From: Lethocerus indicus
Taxonomy: Eukaryota > Arthropoda > Insecta > Hemiptera > Belostomatidae
Reading direction: 5' to 3'
DNA: 64,000 nt
Assembly (NCBI GenBank): GCA_019843655.1
Contig: JACDQD010000103.1
Coordinates: forward strand, 6,386,001 to 6,450,000
Shown here: positions 1 through 14,777 of the stretch, one piece after another
Layout of the letters: each line of letters starts with the position of its first letter
How positions within the stretch are numbered: position 1 is the stretch's first letter
The notes under the pieces: model-generated
The model's database searches: none
What the model was told of the DNA's origin: nothing
What the model saw: the letters and a program-made list of their open reading frames with translations, nothing else
Translations under genes and position numbers: made by a program

Positions 1-606
1 CAAACATTAAAGCGCGTATACTTCCACGTAGTCCGCCTCTGTAATTACAATATTACGTAACAGGTTATCGGAGTTCCTCCGTAGGCCCACTCCCCAAATT
101 GATCTGGAACATTTTCTTTTCCTCTTGTAAAGGATTCTAGAAAACGCCTTAGAGTCCTAAGAGTTGCGCCAGCAGACCAAGTTTGAATACCACCGCTTAA
201 TCCCAAAGGTTAAATACCGTAATAACTAAGGACAGAAAATTATATATAACCTAAAAAAAAATGGTTATTCTATGCTTCAATGTTATGCACTCAAAACGGT
301 TTGAACGAAAGTGAAAATCGGGGGAAGATTAGTCTATAATTTACAATTTTTTTAATTAGCAATGAGCACGCGAAAATTGGCGTAAAAAAGTTTAATAATT
401 AAAATAGCTGATGCGCCAACGCGTCCACTTTTCCTTTTTTTACGTCTAATCTACTTTTAGTTGACGGAAATAAGAGCTTCGGAAGAATCATTTCGGACTT
501 GTGGTCGGACACACCGCATGACGATTTTAACCACTGGAAAATTGAAATTAACGGTCGTTGCTTTCATTTTCGTTCTGTATACATTATATATGATGTATAA
601 ACTAAT

Positions 607-610
<4 letters not shown>

Positions 611-661
<51 letters not shown>
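611..661 (+). repeat. (AT)n microsatellite
   Basis: About 50 bp of uninterrupted AT. Confidence 0.98.
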
Positions 662-664
<3 letters not shown>

Positions 665-786
665 ACAGTGATATCTTTGTTGGACTTTAAGCTACATTTT
701 CACCAAAAATGGTGAAATCAACTCCGTCAATTAGTTTGCAAGTTATGGACTTTTAAACAGTGGATACATTTCTTTGGACCCCTCTG

Positions 787-787
<1 letters not shown>

Positions 788-831
<44 letters not shown>
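788..831 (+). repeat. (TA)n microsatellite
   Basis: About 42 bp of uninterrupted TA, 130 bp after the previous one. Confidence 0.98.
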
Positions 832-834
<3 letters not shown>

Positions 835-1889
835 TAGAAGAGGCAGTTTATGTTACAGTCTCAGAAACATAACACATAACTTTTATTTTTTTTATAAATC
901 AAGATATTGACGAAGAAACGCGTAGAAATGATAAATGAAGAACCTTCTCCTGGCGGTAGAAAATGACGCATCGGGTCAGTTCCTTAATAATATAAAATAA
1001 TAGTGTTTTTGAAAATAAATTCGACTTATCCTCAGATGGACGAAATCGTAAACAATTTCAACCGAATGTTTTATTAAATAAAACAAGTTTTCTTATTTAA
1101 ATGGATAGGGCGAGTCGTTGGGTTTAAGTTGAGGAGAATCTCCGAGTCCATCTCATTCGAGCTAGTGACACAGATAGGACAACCATGTTCATCGGCCGTA
1201 GCAAAATGTGAACGACCTTACGACTATCTCATCGTCCTGGCAATAAATAAATATAAAAAAGAGCTTTCAGAATTTTAAACAATTCGACTTAGCAAAGATC
1301 AAGAATTGAAAACACGAAACCCCGAGAGGAATGACGAACGAATGCTTTAATTTTGAAATATTCTAATGTTTTCTTTAGTACTTCATCCTATATGTAATCA
1401 TGCAGCTAGAATAGAAATTAGATAGAACTTTATAGTTACATTAGTTTCATAATTAGATTATTTTTTCGGAAATATTGAACACCCCTCGTTCGGACAAATG
1501 TTTCAGCATCGTGCACACCCAATAAAAGATATGCACGCGCTCTTTCCCAACGATAAACTACACGACGTTATCAGGCGCAATGGCCATTGTTCGATTTGAG
1601 AGAGCCACATCATCCTTCCTGTACTGTGAGAACGGGACACGAGTTGGTAAAAGTGGCAATTAACTTTTGAATAACAGAGTGTAGAAAAAAAATTCTTAAT
1701 TAAAAGATTTGTTGAACGTCCAATTATAAAGAGGCGCGCGTATTCAAACGTGTCGGACTTTCGCCAGCATTTCGGACTCCGGTTTGTGTCCGAATTTATA
1801 AAAGGGGCTTTTATTTTGAAAGGAAAATTTGGTTCGGTTAAACGAGCGGACCATCACTTGAGTTATCACTAGCGTACTGTAGGATCGCA

Positions 1890-1960
1890 TAATACTGTGG
1901 TAAGAAACCTTCCCGAGACCATTCGTTATTCCGGGACTTTTCCCGTGTTCTGTGGTAGTC
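1890..1960 (+). repeat. Second dispersed repeat, partial copy
   Basis: Starts TAATACTGTGGTAAGAAACC and holds TTTTCCCGTGTTC, matching the start and middle of the copies at 34546 and 45691. Diverged. Confidence 0.45.
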
Positions 1961-3310
1961 TTTTCTGTAAACTCGTTACAGCGAAATGCAGTTTCGGTTT
2001 ACGAATGGAAATCAGTTTTCCGCTGAGTTTCGGAAAACTGTCTCCTCATTACAGGTAATGAGATCTCCTGGAAAATCGGGAACGGACAATCTGACGAAGC
2101 TTTCTCCTGACGGTTATTTAGGCGATGTAACTTGAGACAATATCTCCTGGTGCTGTCCTCGTAATTACAAATGAAATTGAAGATCCGAGATCAAGGCACC
2201 AAACTGTTCAAACTCTAGTTAACGCTCTAGAAACTGAAATTGACTACATCGAATTTCTTTCAATCACCCCAAGACTTTCACACTTTTTCAGTTCAATCAT
2301 ATTAAATTCCATTAGGTTTTTAATATCTATACTTACAACATAGTTTGACAGTACGAGGCTTTTTCATAATCTCAAACTCTACTATAACAGTTTCTTATCA
2401 TTCCTCTACATCAATCCCTTTATCGGATTCTTAACCATTTTAAATATTAACACGTACTGTCCTCATACACGGATAAAATGGCGCGTTCCCTATTTGGAAA
2501 ACATTTTGCGTCCAACGTCGCAACAGAAAAGTAAATGTGGGACGGGCGTAGCATTGTTGGCTGTAGAAAATGGTCATCCACCTTCGTGACACAAGCCTGT
2601 GGCATACAGCCTTGGAGTGAACTGAATAGAGAGGTATACGCGAATAACGAGGCGACGTTTCATTGAACTAGTATATGAATACGGCTAAATAAACATTGTT
2701 TCTTTGATGAAACTTAAATTTTGGATATGCGCGTGTTTATTCTAATTTTAACATTTTCTAACATTTTACCCACAGTAGTTGAGCGATATAAATCATTTAT
2801 ATTCCACTTTGGCATTTTTTCTGCGAATTTCTGTCTCGTCACACGTCGTATTTTCTCAGAGTACGAAACTCAGATAATTGAGTGAAAAATCAGGCATTGG
2901 GCAACGCGGTGAAAATAAGTGCTGCGAAAACGGAGAATTTCAACTGTATAATATTTGGAAGGCTCTGAATAAAAGCAGGAGATGCCGGTTCTTCTGTGGC
3001 CCCATCGGGTGCGCTTAAAACTGGTTGCGATTTGTTCTCCTTTTACGGTACAAATGGACAAACCTGTCCCGACCCTATTTAATCGCGAGTACATAACTAC
3101 CGTCTCCGATACACACGCCTATTCCTCGAATTATTGATGTTGAAATACTCGGTAAATCTGGGTAATACCTACTACGTTTTTTGAGTTTTCGAATACCCGT
3201 TTTGCGTGTTCGCGATGTTTTTGTAATATTCCGTGAAGTTATTCGATATTTTCTGTCAGTATAAATACGGCGTGCGACAGGATGCTTCACAATACGCCAG
3301 AGTGACTCAC

Positions 3311-3352
3311 CGATGGTGGCAAACAGCCGAAACCGATCTATGAAAAGACCGA
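3311..3352 (+). mobile_element. TIR-family fragment (right arm)
   Basis: Contains GGCAAACAGCCGAAACCGA and AAAAGACCGAG, matching the right-arm consensus (GGCGAGCAGCCGAAACCGG, GCAAAAGACCAAACC). No left arm nearby. Confidence 0.55.
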
Positions 3353-5412
3353 GTCACGTTTTTCATTATCCACGTCCTATTAAAGATACTGGGAGACTAC
3401 AATAATGACTATTATTTTATTTTATTATTTTTTCATGGATTGTCCATCCAACAAATGATATCACACCCGGTTAAGAAAACGAAACCTCAAATTTGCAGCT
3501 TGTATTTCTCTGTCTGGCAGATTTGATAGCGGAATAATTTTCTAAGAATATAATATTGAAGAATATAATTCCTGGGCGGGAAGCAGGCAACATCTAGAAA
3601 GCTACGAAACATTTTTTCCTCAGTAATTGCTCGTGACTGTAAACAGCGAGTGGGATATTTCCAGCGAACGATGAATTTCTATATCAGAGCGAAATCAGCC
3701 GTAAATCAATGCGGTTTCGCGGTCTTTACCTTGGCCGGATTTGAATTTCAGAAGTTGTGACGAACAATGCGGTTAGAACTTTACCTGGCATATTCTCCAG
3801 GACGAGACATTTATTGGATAATATGATCACGAGCATCAGTATCTTGTGGAATATTGCAATGTCCCGAAAACAAATACCCAGACAACGGAAACTGGATTCA
3901 ACAATGGTTCTTTCAACAATGCAACCGAGGCAACAATGCCGGGCAGGACGAAATAGTTAACCTCTGTAGATCGACTCATTTCATATCCGATTTGAGGTAT
4001 TTAAATGAACACCGGAGGGGGGCAGATGACGTTCCGCTGTTGTTGGGTATCCAAAGTGTGTACCGTTACCCCCCGGTGTTTCGCGGTTTACGACCTAACT
4101 GTAACCCTGGGGTTTCAATATGGCGGAGGAAATGCCCATATTACAATTGATTAGAGAATCCCAAGTTCTCAAACTTGGGCTGCCCCAGGAGCGGATGCGA
4201 AACCGTTTCAGGGATGAACAGAGAGTTAATTGTGGATGCCGCGTCTTATATTTAACAGGCGATATTAATCAGTAATAATTTTTATGGCCGCAGTAATATC
4301 AGCGATTTGTATTGTTGCCTCGAATAATTTGTTGGATTAGTGGGTTTTACGAATGAATGCAATGATTGAATTTTGTAGGAGACGGCTTTGGTGGATCCCC
4401 ACAACTCAAAACAAGTATACTTAGTCCGGCATGCATGTATTAAACAACACTTGTACTTCGTCTACAATACTTTGTGTATACTTAAAGAAAAATAAAGTAT
4501 TAGTAATTTGGTATTGGGGTTTCTCTAAGTGTTCGCAGCGACCGGGTCCTGAGAACTCTGTCCCGTCGAGGACCCCTATTATGTCGTAAATCATAAGATA
4601 ATCCTGCGAAAGGAAGGATTCTTGTAAAGGGGGGAAAAGAAGGAACCTTATCCTTGTAAACATCCGATTTTGTTGCCAGATTACCGAACCGACGTTACAA
4701 ATTCCTACTGAAACTCCTCTAGGGGAGAATCATTACAAATGGTATACACTACACGTGAATATGTGAGAAAATTGTCGTAATCGACGAAATTGGCTAAATA
4801 TTATCGTAAACGTTTCCATTAATGTGTACGAATATGAATATTTAATAATATATACGCATAATTTCGACGTGAGTCCAAGGATTATTGTTTCCGTTCACGC
4901 GAACTCTTTTGAAAGTCCACTGTACCGAGAAGAAGTCGAGCATCTCCTCCATCTAACCGTATCCACTCCCCACGCTCGGCAAAGTTTATTGACGGACATT
5001 GCTCCAGTTTTATCTCTTACAACAGAATGGAAGAGTTGTTATTTTTTTCTTTCTAACACTTGAGTGTTATTGAAGAAAGAAATGCGAACGCAACCGGCGA
5101 CTACTGGGCGCTGCTAACAGACAGTTTCGCGACAGGGGCACGTTTTTATGCCTTACTTTACTCTTATACACGAGAATAGCCGTAAAAAACATAACAAATT
5201 TCACTTCCGAATTACAAACGTCCCGAACGTTCCTTACAGAAGCCTGAAAAGGAAATGCCCTCGCTATCTAAAGATACCTGAAAAATATAAATAAAATGTT
5301 TAAAATGGAGGAAAGCCTGTTTCGAATATTACTACTGTGACAATAAAAACGTTTACGTATTTCATATATATCAAAACATAAACCTAATTTCATAGTTCGT
5401 ATAATCTTCTTA

Positions 5413-5650
5413 CGGTACAACGGTTTCGGCCGCTCGCCCTATTCAATAGCATTCGGTATGTAGGTCGGTGAGAAGCTCAGGCATGATGATTACCTTGGGG
5501 GTCAACGATAAAAGTGCAGTGCAAGGGCACTAGGAGTTCCCAGACAGGCAACATGTCTTATAGACACCTACTGGTGATGAGCTATTGAAGGCGGCAAGCA
5601 GCCGAAACCGGTCTATCCAGACCAGACCAGCGAGCGGAGACTGATGGACA
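5413..5650 (+). mobile_element. Short TIR-family element, about 240 bp
   Basis: Left arm CGGTTTCGGCCGCTCGCCC with TTCAATAGC; right arm GGCGGCAAGCAGCCGAAACC with GTCTATCCAGACCAGACCAG. The interior is unrelated to the longer copies. Lies about 100 bp before a full-length copy. Confidence 0.7.
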
Positions 5651-5745
5651 CGCTTGTTAACACAACGCATTATGCATAACAATGCAGCTTATAAATTTAT
5701 CTGAATTAACAAATCGCCCTCTTACAGTCCTTAACGCATTTAAAA

Positions 5746-6279
5746 CCGTAGATTTCGTGTGTTTCTGTCTCCTCTCGCTGGTTTGGACTTTTGCTAGGCC
5801 GGTTTCGGCTGCTCGCCATCTTCAGTAGCGGTATTAGTCACTTCCGGCACTTTGGATGTTTTTCGGGTATCCTCATTGTACTGGCACTGTCACTTGTACT
5901 AGTACAAGTTAGATCTATCTGGTATTGTGCATTTACAATCATAAAAGTTTTCTTTTTATGAACTTTAGTTAAGTACATTTCCGCACCACACTCATAGGAG
6001 CGCTAGTTTATCGTTGCAAGTGTACCAAACGAACTTTAGTTAAGTACATTTCCGCACCACACTCAGAGGAGCGCTAGTTTATCTTTGCAAGTGTACCAAA
6101 CGAACTTTAGTTAAGTACATTTCCGCGCCACCCACAGAGGCGCTAGTTTCTAGGTGCAAGTGACTATCGAATGGCGACAAATGACAGTGACACTGCAGCG
6201 AAAAAGATGGCGAGTAGCGAAACCGGTCTAGCAAAAGACCAAACCAATGAGAGGAGACAGAAACACACCATATCTACGT
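5746..6279 (+). mobile_element. Full TIR-family element with internal tandem repeats
   Basis: The left end starts CCGTAGATTTCGTGTG and runs through GTTTCTGTCTCCTCTCGC to CCATCTTCAGTAGCGG; the right end is its inverted complement, finishing GGAGACAGAAACACAC. Between them lie a perfect 16-bp palindrome (5893-5908) and about 2.5 copies of a 69-71 bp tandem unit (5958-6150). It has no coding capacity, so it would depend on another element's transposase. Confidence 0.85.
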
Positions 6280-9200
6280 TATTCCAACCCCTCGCAAACC
6301 AAAAAACAGGTATTCATAACTAGCATTTAAAACCCTTGCAAAATAAGGAGAACAAGTATGGCCACGAAACTTTTGCATACATCCTGTGAGTGTTACATGC
6401 GGTATATGCGCCTGTATGTAATGAATGGCATCCTAGGAATTAAAGGTGAATTTAAATTATACACCTAGGTTGAAGTCGACCGGACGGGTAATAGAAAACT
6501 AGGATTGCCCATGCCGATGTCGGAAGAGATTTCTTCGACTTCGGGTTTGACCAGTCCGCTCGGATCACAATTTCTCCTCATCGAGTCCTCGATCTCTTCT
6601 TCCACCGGGAGTACAACCATCTTAATAGACGGTTGCACCTAATGGTGCAAACATGGCCTCAGAAAAAGGATTTTGCACAGAAAAGGAAATTGGCCAATTG
6701 GAAAAATTTAAGCTATTTTCCGACAAGTAGGGGGGGGGACACGTAGGACGATTTCTGTCGCACGTAAGCCAGGTTTACGGGTGGACATAATTTCAAACGA
6801 TTATATACAGATCATTCGATTTTTTTTTGTTACGACGCGGATTAAATTTGGTTTTATACGAAAGAACGTGGAAATTAATGTCACATATTGTATCTTACAG
6901 TTGCGACAGTCATGCAAAAAAAAACTTGAATAAAAACAAGTGCCGCGAAGAATATAAGACTAGCTCCTACTAACAGGATCCAGGGGAGCCTGTTTGTACT
7001 AGTTATTAACGCGATGTCTTCACGCCTCCAGGTGTTAATGGCAACTTCGTGTCCACCAAGTTACCAGTTGGGGGGCTTATAAAAAAAAATACAAAAAGAA
7101 ATGTCCCGGAGGATTTGTCATGGCCCAGAGAGAATCACTGGGGCATTTCTCGGCGCCTCTCGATCTGGATAATTGCGAGGCCTCCGATGGATTTGTGGGC
7201 CAAAGTTTTTTCCAGAACTAACGGGTCGCCAGCCGGCACTTCGGCTGGAACACTAACGGCTGTGCTGTGTCACCAAAATAAGCGGAATCGTTCGATAGTT
7301 TTCACATACTTGCAAAGGAAGCAACTTAATACCGAATCATTAATACACTTTAAACATTTACACTGAAAAAAAGACTAAAAATTGTCGGGTTAGCATGAAT
7401 TATCGACACACCTTTCTCGTCCAAATGAGTCCAAAATGAAACTGACTTTAAAATCTCCGTTCTTCACTGTCGGGAGAAACAAAAGATATAAGAATAAACT
7501 TTCCGAAATTGTACTAAAAAAACTGTCCAACCAATAATGTCCAAACCAATCACCACGGTACCAAAGTAATATCGTACACTAGCACAAGATTTCTCCGCGT
7601 CCATCAGCCACTACCGGGGTGAAACGATAATGAAATTAAGGATTGATGCCTCCGGCGGAAAAGAGAGGGCCGGCCGTCATTACCAAATAATAACGCCAGT
7701 GGCGTGTCTTAGAGCTGTGAAGCGTTTCAACCGCTTTTTGTACTCATGAAGAAGTCGACAGTAGATTATTTTTGACTCCAGTACACACATTAAGTACTAA
7801 CCCCACACATATATTTTTTGTCTCTCTTTTAATCGAAGTCATTACATAAATTTGCCCCGAATTTCCGGTTTTTTTCCTTGCACAGCGCCTATAGAGAGCG
7901 TTGTTCCTGGACCCTTCCAAAAAGTTTCTTTCCTTCTTTTTCACTGTTGTATTGTCACAACTGTAAAATAAAATAAGCAACATTGGAAAGAACAACCGGA
8001 ACTTCAAGATCTGTACGTAGGCTGAGGTTGGAGACTTAATAGGTTGCGTCGGTTATTTTTTTTAATATTTTCGATTGAAAAGTTTGCATTTTGTTGATGT
8101 TCTAGTCGCACTTTTGTCTTAATGTATTAAAAATATCTTTATTATAATTAAAGACTCAACGAAACGCCATTGTGCAGTGGCAACACTCACTACGGGGGCC
8201 CGGCTACGTCTGTAGCATTTCATCACCAACAAGAAACAAACCATGTATTGTTTATGTTTTCCCATTTTATACGCCGTAAAAAAAAATTTTACATTTAAGT
8301 CGCCGAATCGACTTTCCCTTTCGTTTGAAAAGTACAATGCCCGGTCCAGATTCACCTCGGCTTACTTCGCTTAATAAGAACAAAGCTCTCTGATTTATTT
8401 CAATCCCGTAACGCGAACATAACCGGCACTTCCCACGGATATTATGCTGTACCACGGACACAAGTTATAAAGCGCGGTAATTCCTAACAGTTCGTGTCGG
8501 AAGATGGAGTTCGTAGAATAATTGCAGACGGGTTTCTCGTGAACGTTATCTTCGGATTATCCTGCCTGGAACTCATATTATAGATAGTTCCGGGGAACGA
8601 AATGATCTCCGTCACTTACCTGAACACGTCACAAGTAAAAGTTACACATTATTCATCCATTTTATGAATAATACATGCGGTCTATGCGGCGTGTTTAAAT
8701 TAAAGTTGAATTGGCCTCATTCGACCTCAATTTCTTAATTTTAGCTGTTTCGAACGGGGATATTTTAAGTGTCTCATTCTAAGTAAGAGTCATTTTTTCA
8801 ATCAGTCTGAATACAGCTTTTTATTCTAGTTAATAACTTGATCCCAACTGCCGTCATACTTGGAGTAAATAAAAACTGCCAGGAAATAACCCCGGTCTCC
8901 TCTTCCTGGAAAGGATACGAAGTATATGTCAAAAAAAAGAAGCGCAATTTTAAGGTGGGCGCGGTAGGTTGTTTAGAAAGCCCCCACGACTGGGGCCTAG
9001 CAAGGCAAAACTGGTCTCGTGGAACGTCGTCACCCGACTAGAAAGTCGGTATCCACCAACTTGCCCCCAGTATATCTTACCAGGAGGACAGCCTTTCCTA
9101 AACTTTTCCCCATACAGGGCACACGTTTTCCCTACTTTCTGTGCCCACCCTAATACAAAATTGCTTTCAAATAACAGAGGTATATCTCTATTCAATAAAG

Positions 9201-12200
9201 TATATATCTTTTCAGTTTCATATAACTAACTGTGGTTGCTACTTATTATTATACTTTTGTGTTTATTTTTATTAAGCACAGTTTATTATCTGTTTGCTGT
9301 GTCCATTCGTTGGGTTTTTCCATGTGTTTTTCATTTCTAATCTCCTTTAATTCACCTGCCTTTCCGTTTGATGAACTTTCAATCAACTGCGGTAATTTTT
9401 CAAAAGGATTGAGCTTCACCACCGTACGGGGAGAATCATGGATAGTTTCCTCGCTGCCTTCCCGACATTTGCGCACGAGTCCGACGACAACGTTAAGCGC
9501 CCGTATCCCGTCGTGAATGTGTAATACACTGTGTCGCCTCTGAAACGCGTCCTAAAAACCGTTGGGGCATATTGAAGAAGACATACGTGAGTCAGACGGA
9601 GTTCTGGCGACATCGCATAGCACATACCGCGCCCCACATTCCCACTACAAACTCACCGTGAAGGAACGCGCAAATATAACAGGTTCTTAGAACCCCGAAC
9701 AGGGGTCTTAGACGACACTCGCGATCAAGAAAAGATGTTTTGTGAAATCAAGGTCGAAATTCGCACGATCGTGAACACATGATTTTCACGGGGGCAGTTA
9801 ATAATTATAAAATTTTTTTCTTAAGTTGGCACCACTCTTTCCGGTATCACTCAATAGTGGACTGGAGTAAAAGTTTCGGCTTCCTTTTTCCGATTCGCGT
9901 CGCGGTTATTTTTTCTTTTCGGTCCCGTCGTCTTTTGACGGCCGAGAAAAGAAGAAAGTGAAAGCCGTAAAAATCCGCCAGCCGTTGCCAGAAACCGCCA
10001 CCGGTTTCGAAATCGACCGTAACCCATAATGCCCCTGGGGTTCTGCGTAAATGAACCGACAGGAGGAGGACAAGGCACGCAGAACACGGTTGGGGACGCG
10101 AGCCAAACCATCGACCTTCGACCATCCTTCCAGCGTAAATTCCACAAACGACTACTGCCTTTAAAAGGAGTTTAGATTATTTTTTCCTTTCAAATGTACA
10201 ATAGTACATTCCTGGAGGATTGACCTTCACGGGAGACAACCGACTCAGCCAATAAGTCTCCTGTTATGCTAATCAAGCAAAACAAAAAGGGAAAAGTAAA
10301 ACGCTTACGCATTATCAATATTAATATTTATTTTGGTATATAATTTCGTTTTTTAATAAAAACTGGAAATGGAAAGGGAATTATTCTATACTGCAGTCCA
10401 GATAAGAAAAAACAACTATCATCGCCGGGACAGCTTCGCTTACTGCAAATAGGGTCTTCGCCCTAAAAAAGTGTTACTGTCAGTACGGCGGTATTATAAA
10501 GGGATAATTAAATTACGAACTTCCGAAACATAGTCTAACCATCGATTAAACACGAATAAAACCGTCGGTGAAACGGTTGTGAAAATAAAATTTCATCGCT
10601 AAGGATGAATTGATTCATCATTTGGAAGACGGATTTTCAAACAGATCTGAAGGTGTAGGCGCGTCCCGATTGTTGCGATGAACATTATGTAGTGTAGGCT
10701 AAATCATTCGCCCACCAGCGAGGCCTCGTTTATAATTTGAATTAGTGTCAAAGCGAGATTACACTCGGAGATATACGGTTTAATTTACTTACAATGACAC
10801 GGTTCCACGTTATCCCTATCGGTCGGGAATAGACCTGACGAAATAAATAATACCACGATCCAGACTCTATACAAAATTGGCCTTACTGTTTTTATAAACG
10901 CATTTCTTTCCAGTCTCTATATATTATGATTTTCTTGTGTTGTGTAGAATATTTTCCGTTTGTCCATTTAGGTTTTTTAGTTGTTTGTACACTGTCTTTA
11001 AACAGGAGAACTTAAATTACACCTGCACTCTAGGGTGACCCCGGGCGGGTAGGAGGTAAGAGCATCCCATCCTGTTTAACCCGGCAGGTCGTTGATCCCT
11101 CTTCGGACTCTGGTGGCCGATTTAAGGAACTCGGTTTAGTTGGGATGCAACGTGGCCGTCCGACCACTCGGGTTAGAAGAGCACGCGAACGAAATACAAT
11201 TGGAGCTATCATTCAGGCTAAACGGAAACAGCTATAACAAGACAACTTAAAGCCAATCGGTTGCAAACTATAATAGGAGCGGACATTTGGTACGATATAT
11301 AGACAATCGACATTTAACGAAGCCTTAAAACAGCCAGACTTTAAACTGTTTCTGTAGTCCGAATATTACTGGAGCCGATTACATAACCGAAAGATGATAT
11401 TTCGAAATATGTTTTAGGGAATTTTACCGTTGTAACCATTGCCTGTACAGCGATAGGACTGTGGTGTTCGATCAAAAAGGACAAGAAATTTTACAGTAAA
11501 TACGAAAAGACGCGTTTGCAGTTGGCAGTTTCGTAACAAATCAACCAAAGGTGGTTCGAAGACAATTATTATGCTGACGACAGTTCCTTTTTAAATGTTA
11601 TATTTAATCGGGGAAATTACAAAACTATTAGGGGCTACAGAAATTCCGCGCCAATTTAGAACTGTCAGGTATAATTTTTTTTTCATACAATTTTAAAAAT
11701 TATATTTTGTGACAGTGTCAGGATCGGTCAAGATTTGTGTCGTAACGAGACCTTGAAACTCTAAGATGTTCATCTTTGATTTTATTCACGCGTTTCTTCC
11801 GTCGTAGAAAAAAAAAGATAAAGGAGGTGGGAATAAATGAATAATTAAAATACTAATTTCTCTACGGCTGGCGTATACCGATTGACCGACTGGCGTTTTT
11901 GACCGGTTGCTCATCAGAGAATAAATCCCCCACCTTAATTGTTACCTCAGAATTCCTTATTTTTTATAAGGGGTGTTTTCTCTTCGAGTTCTTCCGCTGT
12001 CCATCAGGACCGCCCCTGATCCTCCTTATAAGGGGGATCAGATCCGACCCCGCAATTACAATTTAAGTAGATTAAACTGATTGAAACTTGAATCGAGAGA
12101 TCTTTGACTGGATCGAAAATTTTACACTAAAAGGCTGTTCTTATTACAGTACTGGCTGTACGGTAAAAAATTGGAGTTTCGGGGTAATCCTGAAACTGAG

Positions 12201-14777
12201 TCATTAAGATAATAAAATCACGTTACTCGCGCGTTATAAATTACACTGATTTCCTCTCTATTTCCTAAATAGCGTATATAACTGAATGCTAAGACATTTT
12301 TTATCAATTCCTCAAGGGAATCTAGAAAGATTTGCGACAGATGTAAATACAGTTTTTATTTTCATAGTATTTCATATTAGATTTTACACAACTTCCTCAT
12401 TTATCTTTTATTTTCCTTTTCAATTTTTCTTGTTTCGACCTCGTCGAAAAAATTCCAAAAATATTCTATTCTTATATCTTATATTATACAATGTGTGGGC
12501 GCCAAGATTATATATTTTTTAAGGGAAGGATTACACTGGAGTTGTATGACAAGTATGTGGGTTGTAAAAATGTAGATTGGCTAGGCAGTAGCTAGCTAGT
12601 GACCCCTCTAACTGTTTGCGATACCGTCACGCCTGTTTGCTTTCTCGGTCGACATGCACTCGAAACCGTGCATTCTAATCTGAATATTTCACGATTCCTC
12701 TTCAATATCAATGAAACTAACCGCAGGAGTAGAAGAACCCTTTGGTAAAGGGCTAAAGCCTATATTTTATATAGGTAGCTTTATTTTATATTTATATTTT
12801 ATATTGGCTGTCTATAAAAAGAAGCAGCATCAATAAAATATTAAACTCTTGCTGGGAACAGGCTCTCTTCTACAACTAGGATGGAATCATAAATCTATAG
12901 AAATAAACACAAAAACTAGTGTGGTGAAGTAAGTAGGTCGGGCTTGTAGCTAGCTCGCCCTTGGTCGGTTTGGCATCCACCTGTTAACTAAGCTGACGAA
13001 AGACCGGTAGGCTCAAGTAAAATGGCGCCGGTGTAAACACCCGTATTTCGTCACACCCGAGAGATCCCACGTCTACACTACATCAAGTCGATGAATCCGA
13101 TATGAATTGAACAGCCTTGAACAAGAATCTTAATACTTAATACAGTACAATATGGTACTCGCAGGGTATGCACTGATTATCGAACTTGTACTGGTGCAGA
13201 ACACTTGATGTTATTTAATTCTAACATATTCCGTTATATGCAAAATAAGAAGAGGAACCTGCTCAGGGTAAGTAGGAACACAACATATACGCGTCTCATA
13301 AATCGCGGACTTAAAAGATCGTGCTCAATACTAAGATGCAGTCACATATTGAAAAATACTAGTCTGATTTATAAATTCTACAAGAAGATATGATGGGGTG
13401 TGATGGAATTCGTTGTGAAAATCGATAACGTAAAGATTAGAGAGAGTCTTCTGCCCTAGATTTTGTTTGACGCAAGTGACACGAGTTTTGAGAGCAATTA
13501 GCTTGAATACGATTTTTTCTGAACGCTGTTGTAAATATGGGCGAGTAATAGATTATCGATCGCCGATGCAAGGTCACAGAGAATACTGGAGATGCGGCCG
13601 TTGGGAGGAGCAAGGGATTAGTCAGCGCTAAATGACAACAACAACAGAGGAGTGCCCCCGCATTGTATTCAACACTTTTGTGTTTACTTTTCAATCGAGT
13701 CCAAATAACAACTGAAAGAAATAAGAATGTCGGACCGTCAGCGTGTTTTGGATGATCGTATAACACTCAAAATGGAAGATATATTAAAAAAATTCGAGGG
13801 CCTGTTGGGGGTGAAGCGCTGGTAGAGACCAGGAGGGGTCAAGGTCGAGTAAGTAGCTCGGGCAGGGCATATGTGCACCTCGTGTGCGCTCACCTTCCGT
13901 TCACTATTAATACTAATAACAGCCGCCCGTCCTATTAAACCGAGTTCCGCCAGGAAAGTACCGAGGGGTTGCGCAACGGGCAAGAACAATAAGATGAAGA
14001 AAAAATGAACTTCCTAGGAACTGAGCCCGATTTTCAGTTCACCGCGTTCGTAAAACAATTGCCCCTCCGATCGGAGTAACAGCTCGGAGAAGGGTAGAGA
14101 GTACAGTTTCTACAACACTGGTTATATCGAGGGGTGAAAACTGGTCGATTTATTACTTATCAATATTCATTTTCTCAATATTAACTTGCAAAAAAAACAA
14201 AAACAAAACGGTAAACTTTGGAAAAACTGAATGTTATATTTAATTGTAAAAATTACAAATTTTTAGAGGCTAAAGAATAATTTCCATGGCCAGTAGCAAT
14301 TCTCCGTAACAATTTAGAAACACTTTGAACGATTTCAAGACACTCGCCCTAAAACCGTCCCAACAGAGAAACTAAGGAACCATAAAACTGTATACTGATT
14401 ATTGAATTATGTAAACGATAATTACATTTTTGAACGGCGGTACGTCACGCTTGTTCACGAACAAATAAATACCTCCTCGCTGGAGCCGACTTGTTAGGAA
14501 GTGTTGACGCAATTCGATTCAACCGACTTATGCAACTGCCCATCTCATAATGAGGGGGAAAAATACATATATAAATCCTTCCTTATATTTATTTATGTAA
14601 TGTTGTTAATTATGTTGTAAATTTATGCGGTTTTTAAAAGGGCCATCTTGCGGCATGGCTATTTCCCGTCTTGCGCAGTACTATCGATAGAAATTTTCGG
14701 GTCACTCTGACCAGTTTATTAGAAAACTTTAATTTTATTATAATTGGTAGTAATATATTGGTAATTATTATATTTTA
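6280..14777. other. Non-coding stretch
   Basis: No supported gene. Small frames of 60-105 residues occur but lack ATG starts, splice context or recognisable domains. A near-palindrome lies at 12016-12041. Confidence 0.6.

Larger units (their letters stand above)
1..3310. other. Non-coding stretch
   Basis: AT-rich DNA with two AT microsatellites and one partial dispersed repeat. No exon-like frame on either strand. May be part of the first intron of the SDR gene, or intergenic. Confidence 0.6.

Noticed and set aside
461..715. Plus-strand frame with a Tyr-Ile run
   Set aside because: Produced by the AT microsatellite; no ATG start.
2540..2580. Minus-strand ANNAT, tested as the NNAG exon of the SDR gene
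   Set aside because: Surrounding residues do not fit the SDR pattern and the phase does not fit the upstream exon.
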